Source: Aquificaceae bacterium (GTDB lineage Bacteria; Aquificota; Aquificia; Aquificales; Aquificaceae). Taken from it: DNA of 5,582 nucleotides. The translations under genes were made by a program, and so were the position numbers. Shown one piece after another: positions 1 to 5,582 of the stretch (positions within the stretch are counted from its first letter, which is position 1; each line of letters starts with the position of its first letter). The notes under the pieces are model-generated. The model was not told the DNA's origin and ran no database searches. It was given only the letters and a program-made list of their open reading frames with translations. The DNA lies in contig WFYK01000218.1 in NCBI GenBank assembly GCA_015490105.1, forward strand, positions 1 to 5,582, in the 5' to 3' direction.

Positions 1-350
1 ACATAGACGGTCAAACGTGGAACAACTCTGATCCTCTTGCTGATTACGGCTACAACTACAACAACGGAGATGTAGTAGTTTTCACCATAACCAACAACAC
101 AGGTATGTATCACCCTATGCACTTCCACGGATTTCAGTTTCAGGTGTTGAGCAGATCTTCGGGAAGCCTGAGAGCCACAGATTTGGGGTGGAAGGATACC
201 GTAATAGTCGGTCCAAACGAAACGGTTAAAGTTGCCATAGACATGAGTTTGAGCTTTACTCCCACGGAAACCCAATATTACCTCTTCCACTGCCACATAC
301 TTGAGCACCACGACGCGGGGATGATGGTTAACTATACAGTAAGAGCGTGA
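1..350 (+). CDS. Multicopper oxidase, C-terminal cupredoxin domain (5' end lies outside the window)
   Basis: This is the last 115 codons of a multicopper oxidase; the first whole codon is at position 3 and the stop is TGA at 348-350. Such enzymes oxidise a substrate (Cu+, Fe2+ or phenols) at a type 1 copper and reduce O2 to water at a trinuclear centre, usually in the periplasm. Seen directly: the HPMHFHG motif (fragment residues 37-43), which supplies type 1, 2 and 3 copper histidines, and HCHILEHHDAGM (96-107), which supplies the type 1 Cys97, His102 and axial Met107 plus trinuclear histidines. The GWKDTV stretch between them matches CueO-type oxidases. All C-terminal copper ligands are present, so this domain looks functional. 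The N-terminal domains, any Tat signal and any Met-rich region are not visible, so substrate cannot be judged. An Aquifex oxidase of this family (McoA) has been described as part of a putative copper-resistance determinant; identity with it is inferred. The gene overlaps the transporter gene by 4 bases (GTGA). Confidence 0.93.
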   Translation, partial: IDGQTWNNSDPLADYGYNYNNGDVVVFTITNNTGMYHPMHFHGFQFQVLSRSSGSLRATDLGWKDTVIVGPNETVKVAIDMSLSFTPTETQYYLFHCHILEHHDAGMMVNYTVRA

Positions 351-1882
351 GAGGGCAGGGCTTAGAAGTATGGTTGCAGACCTTTATAGTTACGGTAGGG
401 ACATTTATGGCCATTTTGGATACTACCATAGTGGACGTGGCCCTGCCCAAGATGATAGCCCCGCTGAAGACGGACCTTTACGGTATTCAGTGGGTGGTCA
501 CCGCATACATGATGTCAGCCGCGGTGGCCCTTCCCCTTTTGGAATGGATCGAAAAGATCGTAGGTCTGAAGTTTATGTATACCTTGGGGGTCGCTCTTTT
601 TACTTTAGCAAGCTACCTTTGCGGGATTTCCCAAGAGCTTTACCAGATGATCATTTTCAGGAGTATCCAAGGATTTGCGGAAGCTCTCATAATCGTATCC
701 GCTCAGGCGATCCTTTTTTCCATTTTTCCTCCCGAAAAGAAAGGTATGGCTATGGGGATCTTTGGACTTGGTGTTTCCTTTGCCCCTGCGGTAGGTCCAA
801 CCTTGGGAGGGTGGCTTACAGAACACGTAGGCTGGAACTGGATATTTTTCATAAACGTTCCCGTAGGGATCGTTTTGACTATCGCGTCGGTGTTTTTCCT
901 GAGGGAGGTCTCACAAAAGTCAAAAACCACCCCCTTTAACTTTATTTCCTTTTTCTTTCTTTCCGTTGCAACAGTAAGCACGCTTTTAGTTCTTTCCAAG
1001 GGTCAGCAAAAGGGATGGTTTACCTCGGACTTTATAGCGTTTACCACACTCGTAGCGATTTTGGGCTATATCCTTTACCTCCTTTGGGATCTTTCGTCAG
1101 AGAACAAGCTCATAGATCTTTCCATCTTCAAGCACTTGAACTTTACCGCTTCTTTTTTGGTTTTTATGATGGTGCTTGGGTTCTCTATGTATGCCCTCTT
1201 TTACGCCATACCGCTTTACTTTGAGTTCTTAAAGGGGCTGAGCACCTTCACGACGGGTTTGCTTCTACTTCCCTTTGCCTTCTCGATAGCGGTTTTTTCC
1301 GTAATAGCGGGTGTTTTGAGCGACAAGTGGAGACCGGATCTGACCCTCATCAGCGCTGTAGTCTTATACCTCGGTTCTATATTCGGCTTTATGAGACACT
1401 ACGACCTGTATACACCCAAGCTTGAAGCCTCCTTGGAACTTGCCCTCATGGGTGCAGGGATGGGGCTTTTTTTCGCACCCGTTACGGTAATAGCGCTCAA
1501 GGGCTTGGAAGAAAAAACTGTTTTGGTAATAAGTCTTTTAGATTACATAAGGTTCGTGGGAGGATCTTTTGGAACCGCCATAGCCACCAACATAATAAAA
1601 GGCAACGCTAACTTTCACTACGATGAGATGTCCGCCCTCCAGAGCTTGAACCTCACGGAAGCGTATCAAAAGATAGAAAACCTCGCCTACGAGTTTCTGG
1701 GGACCTCCTTTACTTTCGAAGAGGCTCTCATTAAAGCTTTCTACTCTGTGGGCACCCTTCAGACCAAGATCGCCTTCGCGAGTGCCTTTCAAGATCTCTT
1801 CGTCTGGAGCGGTATATTTGCCATAATAGGTCTCATTCCTATGCTTTTGATCTTTAAGGGGAACTTCAGATGGTCCTCCTAA
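347..1882 (+). CDS. emrB: EmrB/QacA-type (DHA2) major facilitator drug/proton antiporter
   Basis: This is a 511-residue inner-membrane transporter of the 14-helix DHA2 branch of the major facilitator superfamily, which exports hydrophobic compounds in exchange for protons. Seen: the DHA2 signature LDTTIVDVALP in helix 1 (24-34), FRSIQGF (104-110, motif B with Arg105), the antiporter motif C region GIFGLGVSFAPAVGPTLGG (137-155), and WNWIFFINVPVG (163-174). About 14 hydrophobic segments can be drawn, with a longer extracytoplasmic loop near 416-480 before the last one, as in EmrB. The loop 2-3 motif A is degenerate (LEWIEKIVGLKF), as is common in this branch, while GVLSDKWRP (322-330) keeps its repeat. 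The GTG at 347 is chosen because it overlaps the oxidase stop and gives a normal family N-terminus; its ribosome binding site is weak, and TTG at 374 is an alternative. It overlaps the outer-membrane channel gene by 13 bases, which points to a joint export system. Substrate is unknown. Confidence 0.93.
   Translation: MRGQGLEVWLQTFIVTVGTFMAILDTTIVDVALPKMIAPLKTDLYGIQWVVTAYMMSAAVALPLLEWIEKIVGLKFMYTLGVALFTLASYLCGISQELYQMIIFRSIQGFAEALIIVSAQAILFSIFPPEKKGMAMGIFGLGVSFAPAVGPTLGGWLTEHVGWNWIFFINVPVGIVLTIASVFFLREVSQKSKTTPFNFISFFFLSVATVSTLLVLSKGQQKGWFTSDFIAFTTLVAILGYILYLLWDLSSENKLIDLSIFKHLNFTASFLVFMMVLGFSMYALFYAIPLYFEFLKGLSTFTTGLLLLPFAFSIAVFSVIAGVLSDKWRPDLTLISAVVLYLGSIFGFMRHYDLYTPKLEASLELALMGAGMGLFFAPVTVIALKGLEEKTVLVISLLDYIRFVGGSFGTAIATNIIKGNANFHYDEMSALQSLNLTEAYQKIENLAYEFLGTSFTFEEALIKAFYSVGTLQTKIAFASAFQDLFVWSGIFAIIGLIPMLLIFKGNFRWSS
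1856..1861 (+). promoter_or_regulatory. Ribosome binding site for the TolC-like gene, inside the transporter gene
   Basis: AAGGGG lies 8 bases before the ATG at 1870, within the last codons of the transporter gene. An in-frame stop (TAA at 1855-1857) sits just upstream, so 1870 is the only reasonable start. The site fixes the 13-base overlap and suggests coupled translation of the two export genes. Confidence 0.6.
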
Positions 1883-3084
1883 TTTTAGTCCTTTGGGTAT
1901 CCTTGGGATTTTGTCTAAAGCTCGAAGAGGCAAAACGCTTAGCCCTCGAAAATCATATAGACGCGGTTAAAGGCAAGATAGATCTGAAGATCCTCGAAGA
2001 GAGGATAAGGGAAGTTAAAGGTTCCATTTTCCCTAAGCTAAGATTTTCCTTTCGCTACACGAGGTGGGATCCCAACTACATCTCCGCTTTTGTCCCCGAG
2101 AACAAATACAATGCCTTTTTTTCTGTGAGGCAGACGATCTTCGACAGGAGTCTCTTTAAAGCCCTTGAAGTAGCAAGGGAAAGCAGGGATCTTCAAGAAG
2201 AGATTCTCAAGGAGATTAAAAATACCCTCAGTGCGGAGGTGGAAAAGATCTACTGGGGGGTAGTGTTCAGAAAGGAAGTTTTAAAAGAAAAAAAGGAAAC
2301 CCTCAAGTATTGGGAGGAGTTTTTGAGGCTGGCGGAGTTAAACTACAAGGAAGGGATCTCTCCGAGGCATGAATTTCTCAGGGCTAAAGCCCAGTATCTG
2401 AGGGCGGTTGCGGAAGTAAAACGTGCCCAAAGTCAGTATGTGGAGAGTTTAAGTAAATTAAAGGCCTTCCTTGGTAAAGAGGACATTTCTGAACCCGAAG
2501 AACCGCTAACCTTACCTAAGGGAACAAATCCCCAAAGCGGCATTTTCTTAAAGGAAAAGGTTCTTGAAAAGAGCTTAAGGGTAAAGCTAAAAGAGATTGC
2601 TTTAGAAGAGTCCAAGCGCTATCCCAAGGTGTCTTTCTTTTTTAACTACAACTTCGAAAACATAATGGACTTCAGAAACGGGAGACTTCAAGAAGACACG
2701 AGACACGGCTACAACCTCGGCATAGAGATAGGTTGGGATATATACGATGGAAGCGTGTCCCCTAAGGTGGCCCAAAAGAAACTTGAAGCTAACAAGATAA
2801 GGAAGGAAATATCCTTCGTCAGGAAAAACCTCCGTGAAACCTTGAAAGCTCTGCGGGAAACCTTAGAAGCCCTCGAAACGGAAATACGGGCATTAGAAGA
2901 GACGCTGGAAGCTTCCCGCGAATATGTGCATTACACAACGAGGCGCTACCGTTTGGGTGTAGGGTCAATCACAGACGTGCTGGAGGCCAGAAGGAGCTTT
3001 GAAGAGGCAAGGATAAGCTACCTGAAAGCGATCCTCGACTACAGATTAACCCTGGCGGAAATCAAAAAGCTTCTTTATTATTAA
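1870..3084 (+). CDS. TolC-family outer-membrane efflux channel protein
   Basis: This 404-residue protein belongs to the outer membrane efflux protein (OEP/TolC) family. These proteins form trimeric beta-barrels with a long periplasmic alpha-helical tunnel that receives cargo from an inner-membrane pump. Seen: a hydrophobic N-terminus (about 2-15) and two internal repeats. Each repeat has a short strand section (GSIFPKLRFSFRYT, 51-64; YPKVSFFFNYNF, 251-262) followed by long charged helices. Repeat hallmarks are IFDRSLFKALEVAR (90-103), NYKEGISPRHEFLRAKAQY (158-176), WDIYDGSVSP (289-298) and YRLGVGSITDVLEARRSFEEA (360-380). At 404 residues it is shorter than E. coli TolC (493) but within the usual range of the family. 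The predicted signal peptide is odd: no basic residue precedes the hydrophobic core and the cleavage site is weak. Overlap with the EmrB-like gene suggests they work together; the adaptor protein is not present here. Confidence 0.92.
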   Translation: MVLLILVLWVSLGFCLKLEEAKRLALENHIDAVKGKIDLKILEERIREVKGSIFPKLRFSFRYTRWDPNYISAFVPENKYNAFFSVRQTIFDRSLFKALEVARESRDLQEEILKEIKNTLSAEVEKIYWGVVFRKEVLKEKKETLKYWEEFLRLAELNYKEGISPRHEFLRAKAQYLRAVAEVKRAQSQYVESLSKLKAFLGKEDISEPEEPLTLPKGTNPQSGIFLKEKVLEKSLRVKLKEIALEESKRYPKVSFFFNYNFENIMDFRNGRLQEDTRHGYNLGIEIGWDIYDGSVSPKVAQKKLEANKIRKEISFVRKNLRETLKALRETLEALETEIRALEETLEASREYVHYTTRRYRLGVGSITDVLEARRSFEEARISYLKAILDYRLTLAEIKKLLYY

Positions 3085-3088
3085 CTTT

Positions 3089-3454
3089 ATGTTCGACAAG
3101 ATTAAAAAACTCTTCAAAAGGCAGGAAGAAGCCAAGGAGCAGGAGAAAGAAGTAAAAGCTGAGGAAAAGGTTGAGCCTCAGGAAACCAAAGAGGAAGAGA
3201 AAAAGAAAGCTTCCAACGTGCGTCCGCTCACCCCGAAGGAGCTTGAACTCTTCAAGCAAGGTATGGGTATAACACCCCACAACTACTGGCAGTGGGCCAG
3301 CAGAACCAACAACTTTAAGCTTCTGACGGACGGGAAATACGTCTGGGTTGAAGGATACGAAGATCACATAGGGAAATCCTTACCTTTAACCCAGCAAAGA
3401 GCTTGGAGCTGGGACTTTATCAGGGAAAGGCTCAGGGACTTCGGACAAGGGTAA
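3089..3454 (+). CDS. Uncharacterised 121-residue protein with charged N-terminal half and aromatic-rich C-terminal domain
   Basis: I do not recognise this family. Seen: a short amphipathic basic start (MFDKIKKLFKR, 1-11), then a stretch of almost only Glu, Lys, Gln and Ala to about residue 40, probably an extended or helical linker, then a compact region (44-121). That region contains RPLTPKELELFKQGMG (45-60), NYWQWASRTNNF (65-76), KYVWVEGYEDHIG (83-95) and RAWSWDFIRERL (104-115), with five Trp residues in 121. There is no signal peptide and no full membrane segment; the N-terminal helix could attach to the inner face of the membrane, but that is a guess. It is very likely a real gene: the frame is open, it fits exactly between two genes (4 bases after the upstream stop, 10 before the next start), and its composition matches its neighbours. 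No Shine-Dalgarno sequence precedes the ATG, so translation may be coupled to the upstream gene or start on a leaderless transcript. Confidence 0.75.
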   Translation: MFDKIKKLFKRQEEAKEQEKEVKAEEKVEPQETKEEEKKKASNVRPLTPKELELFKQGMGITPHNYWQWASRTNNFKLLTDGKYVWVEGYEDHIGKSLPLTQQRAWSWDFIRERLRDFGQG

Positions 3455-3464
3455 AATACTGACC

Positions 3465-3860
3465 ATGACGGAAACACTCCGCGTTAGAACCACAAAGCAC
3501 ACCAGTATGGTAAACATTACACCTCAAGTCAGAGATGTGGTAAGAAGGTCCGGGATAAAGGAAGGTCTTTGCTTAGTCTACGTTCCCCACACTACCGCCT
3601 GCGTCTTCATAAACGAGGGCGCTGACCCCGATGTAGTAAGGGACATAGTTTACTCCCTTGAGAAGCTAATTCCTTGGACGGATCCGAACTACAAACACGG
3701 AGAGGGTAACTCCGCTGCACACATAAGGAGCGCCATCATAGGAAATTCGAGGATAATTCCCGTGGTAAACGGGGATCTTGCCCTCGGAACCTGGGAAGCC
3801 ATATTTTTAGCAGAGTTCGACGGACCGAGAGAGCGTAAAGTGATCGTGAGGGTATTTTAA
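3465..3860 (+). CDS. yjbQ: YjbQ/UPF0047 family protein
   Basis: This 131-residue protein is complete and has the usual length for the YjbQ (UPF0047, TIGR00149) family of small soluble proteins found in bacteria and archaea. Seen: PHTTACVFINEG (41-52), ADPDV (53-57), HGEGNSAAHIRSAIIG (78-93) and LGTWEAIFLAEFDGPRERKV (107-126), which together are the family signature and contain the conserved histidines (42, 78, 86) and acidic residues expected around the putative active site. Family members are labelled 'secondary thiamine-phosphate synthase' because some can replace ThiE when overproduced; the physiological role is still uncertain, and nothing else here concerns thiamine. The ATG at 3465 is preceded by AAGGG at 3447-3451, an unusually long 13-base spacing, so the binding site is only moderate. 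The stop codon shares one base with the next start (TAATG), tying this gene to the rseP gene. The family call is firm; the function is not. Confidence 0.95.
   Translation: MTETLRVRTTKHTSMVNITPQVRDVVRRSGIKEGLCLVYVPHTTACVFINEGADPDVVRDIVYSLEKLIPWTDPNYKHGEGNSAAHIRSAIIGNSRIIPVVNGDLALGTWEAIFLAEFDGPRERKVIVRVF
3848..3852 (+). promoter_or_regulatory. Ribosome binding site for rseP, inside the yjbQ 3' end
   Basis: GAGGG lies 7 bases before the ATG at 3860, within the last codons of yjbQ. It supports the ATG at 3860 as the true start of rseP and the TAATG stop-start overlap. Confidence 0.55.
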
Positions 3861-5182
3861 TGGGCTTTTTTGAAACGCTTATAGCTTTTTTAATCCTCGT
3901 AGGCTTTCTGATCTGGTTTCACGAGCTTGGTCATTTTCTCTTTGCAAAGGCCTTCGGTGTCAAAGTGGAAGTCTTTTCCGTAGGTTTCGGGCCTCGTATA
4001 TTCAGCAAGCAAGTGGGAGAAACCCTATATCAAGTTAGCGCAATCCCCCTCGGAGGATACGTAAAGCTCTACGGTGAAGAAGAAGGGATAGATGATCCGA
4101 GAGCTTTTTCTTCCAAACCCCCTTGGCAGAGGATACTCATAGCCTTGGCAGGACCCCTCTTTAACCTAATCCTTGCAGTTATCCTCTTTACGGTCGTTTT
4201 CAAGGTGGGTGTGGAGGTCCCTAAGTATTTCAAGGAACCCGTATTGGTAGGCTACGTGGAAGAAAACTCCTGGGCTCAGAAGGTAGGTATAAGAGAAGGG
4301 GACAGGATCGTAGAAATAGGAGGTGTTCCCGTAGAAAAGTGGGAGGATCTGAGGAAAGCACTTATAGAGAGCGCATTAAAGGGGGAAAGGGAAATAGCCG
4401 TTAAGGTTTTGCGTGGAAAGGAAGAGATAATCTTAAGAGGGCCTAAACCCGACATAGAAGGGGGTGAGGAGATCCTCGGCATTCAACCTTTTATAGGGCC
4501 GGTTGTGGGATCTGTCATTGAGGAGATACCCGGTTTGGGCCCATCCCCTGCCTTTCAAGTAGGCTTAAGAAGGGGTGACGTGATCCTTGAGGTAAACGGG
4601 AAAAGGGTAAAAAGTTGGTATGAAGTTGTAGAGGAGATCAGAAAAAGTCAAGGAAGACCCATAAAGCTCGTTATAAAGAGGGAAGACAAAGTTATCGAAA
4701 AAACCGTGGTTCCCGTAATACATCCCGGAACCCAGAAACCTATGCTTGGCATATCTCCTCTCGTTGAAACTTACAAGGTTTCTTACTCCCTCGGGGAAGC
4801 TCTGAACAAAGCCCTTGAGAGGACTTGGGATCTCACTAAGCTAACCTTTGAGTTTCTATACGGCCTTGTGACGGGTTCGGTTTCCTTTAATGCTCTCGGA
4901 GGACCGATAGCTATAGCCCAGTTTGCAGGTCAATCCGCTCAGCTTGGACTCATCCCTTATTTGAACTCCATGGCTTTTATATCCCTTCAGCTTGCTATTT
5001 TTAACCTCTTGCCCCTTCCTATCCTCGACGGCGGACTGATACTTCTCTTTCTGATAGAGATGATCAGAAGAAGGCCTCTCCCTGAAAAGTTTAAAGAATA
5101 CTGGCAAAGGGCGGGTTTTGCCCTCATTGTTACCTTGATGTTCTTCGTTATATTAAACGACCTCCTTCGCTTGATCAGATAA
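3860..5182 (+). CDS. rseP: RseP-type site-2 intramembrane zinc metalloprotease
   Basis: This 440-residue protease (M50B family; E. coli RseP is 450) cuts substrates within the inner membrane. In E. coli it cleaves anti-sigma factor RseA after DegS, releasing sigma-E, and clears leftover signal peptides. Seen in order: membrane segment 1 with zinc motif HELGH (21-25, catalytic Glu22); the GGYVKLYGE edge-strand region (65-73); segment 2 (about 91-114, with AGPLFN); a first PDZ domain (about 120-205, core NSWAQKVGIREGDRI 136-150); a second PDZ domain (about 210-290, core SPAFQVGLRRGDVI 229-242); segment 3 with NLLPLPILDGG (382-392), in which Asp390 is the third zinc ligand; and a last segment (about 414-436). 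All catalytic residues are present. It overlaps yjbQ by 1 base and abuts lpxB. No anti-sigma factor or sigma factor gene is in the window, so its target here is unknown. The tandem PDZ of an Aquifex RseP has been studied structurally, and this protein is of that type. Confidence 0.97.
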   Translation: MGFFETLIAFLILVGFLIWFHELGHFLFAKAFGVKVEVFSVGFGPRIFSKQVGETLYQVSAIPLGGYVKLYGEEEGIDDPRAFSSKPPWQRILIALAGPLFNLILAVILFTVVFKVGVEVPKYFKEPVLVGYVEENSWAQKVGIREGDRIVEIGGVPVEKWEDLRKALIESALKGEREIAVKVLRGKEEIILRGPKPDIEGGEEILGIQPFIGPVVGSVIEEIPGLGPSPAFQVGLRRGDVILEVNGKRVKSWYEVVEEIRKSQGRPIKLVIKREDKVIEKTVVPVIHPGTQKPMLGISPLVETYKVSYSLGEALNKALERTWDLTKLTFEFLYGLVTGSVSFNALGGPIAIAQFAGQSAQLGLIPYLNSMAFISLQLAIFNLLPLPILDGGLILLFLIEMIRRRPLPEKFKEYWQRAGFALIVTLMFFVILNDLLRLIR

Positions 5183-5582
5183 ATGCGCGTCTTTCTCTCT
5201 ATAGGTGATCGGTCCGCTTCAAACTACGTTTACCGCATCTTAAAGGATTTCCCTAAAGGATTTGAGTTTGTAGGCTTTACGGATGAAAGGATTGAATCAT
5301 TGGGCGTTCAGAGTGTGGGAAAGATAGAGGACCTGTCTGTAGTAGGAATAGTAGAGGTTATCCCCAAGATCCTGACGATCAGAAGCTTATTTAAGAGATC
5401 GGTTGAAGAGCTAAAAAGGTGCGACGCTCTTATAGCCTGTGATGCTCCGGGTTTTAATCTGAGACTGATAAAGGAAGCAAAGAAACTCAAGCTAAAGGTG
5501 ATCTACTTTATTTCACCCCAAGTGTGGGCTTGGAAGCCCTCAAGGGCGGAAACCTTAGCCCGCTACTCGGATCATCTCATAG
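5183..5582 (+). CDS. lpxB: Lipid A disaccharide synthase, N-terminal part (gene runs off the window)
   Basis: The first 133 codons of an LpxB-type glycosyltransferase (GT19 family). LpxB joins a UDP-2,3-diacylglucosamine and lipid X to make the beta-1,6 disaccharide core of lipid A, at the cytoplasmic face of the inner membrane. Seen: LSVVGIVEVIPKI (51-63), matching the family's VMGIVEV segment; CDAPGFNLRL (86-95), with Asp87 matching the essential Asp98 of the E. coli enzyme; and SPQVWAWKPSR (111-121), a near-exact family signature. The first family motif, normally GExSGD, reads GDRSAS (8-13): the Glu is replaced by Asp, and the Gly and Asp at its end are replaced by Ala and Ser. The ATG at 5183 directly follows the rseP stop (TAAATG) with no clear Shine-Dalgarno sequence, so coupling to rseP is likely. 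An N-terminal motif found so close to the start supports this start site. The C-terminal half, including UDP-binding residues, is not visible. Confidence 0.93.
   Translation, partial: MRVFLSIGDRSASNYVYRILKDFPKGFEFVGFTDERIESLGVQSVGKIEDLSVVGIVEVIPKILTIRSLFKRSVEELKRCDALIACDAPGFNLRLIKEAKKLKLKVIYFISPQVWAWKPSRAETLARYSDHLI

Noticed and set aside
370..939. A 189-codon open frame on the + strand inside the transporter gene
   Set aside because: It lies in another frame of emrB, whose protein has clear family motifs across the same bases. The alternative protein is rich in Arg, Gly, Ser and Tyr with no recognisable domain.
1903..1917. Cys15 of the TolC-like protein as a lipoprotein attachment site
   Set aside because: The residues before Cys are LGF; Phe at -1 does not fit the lipobox, which needs a small residue there.
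1538..1933. A 131-codon open frame on the - strand across the transporter/channel junction
   Set aside because: It is antisense to two well-supported genes, has no ribosome binding site or motif, and is explained by the codon pattern of the genes opposite it.
3062..3367. A 101-codon open frame on the - strand opposite the small unrecognised gene
   Set aside because: Its Phe/Leu-rich run is the complement of the Lys/Glu-rich codons on the + strand, so it is a compositional shadow, not a membrane protein.
3455..3464. The 10-base gap before yjbQ as a promoter or terminator
   Set aside because: It is too short for either, with no hairpin and no T-tract; it is just an intra-operon spacer.

Overview
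The window is a gap-free run of seven genes, all on the + strand, from what looks like a member of the Aquificaceae (Aquifex-like, hyperthermophilic, Gram-negative). The lineage call is inference. It rests on the Lys/Glu-rich, Ile/Val-rich proteins, AGG/AAG/ATA-heavy codon use, extremely tight gene packing, outer-membrane and lipid A genes, and the pairing of a CueO-like multicopper oxidase with an efflux gene. No gap between genes exceeds 10 bases, and three junctions overlap by 1, 4 and 13 bases.

Positions 1-3084 form an oxidase and export block. The 3' end of a multicopper oxidase gene (copper-ligand motifs intact) overlaps an EmrB/QacA-type 14-helix major facilitator gene by 4 bases. That gene in turn overlaps a TolC-type outer-membrane channel gene by 13 bases. 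The second and third genes look like the inner-membrane and outer-membrane parts of an export path across both membranes. The periplasmic adaptor (EmrA/HlyD type) that normally joins them is not in the window. The oxidase suggests a link to copper or metal stress.

Positions 3089-3860 hold two small genes: an unrecognised 121-residue protein with a charged N-terminal half and an aromatic-rich C-terminal domain, and a complete YjbQ/UPF0047 family protein.

Positions 3860-5582 form an envelope block. A complete RseP-type site-2 protease (HELGH, two PDZ domains, LDG) is followed with no spacer by the start of lpxB, lipid A disaccharide synthase. The first conserved motif of that LpxB is strongly altered, while its later motifs are intact.

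I see no RNA genes, mobile elements, CRISPR arrays, convincing promoters or terminators. The layout is consistent with one long transcript that enters from upstream and leaves downstream. Most of the window is ordinary core or envelope content. The items most worth a second look are the altered LpxB motif, the adaptor-less EmrB-TolC pair coupled to an oxidase, and the unrecognised small gene at 3089.
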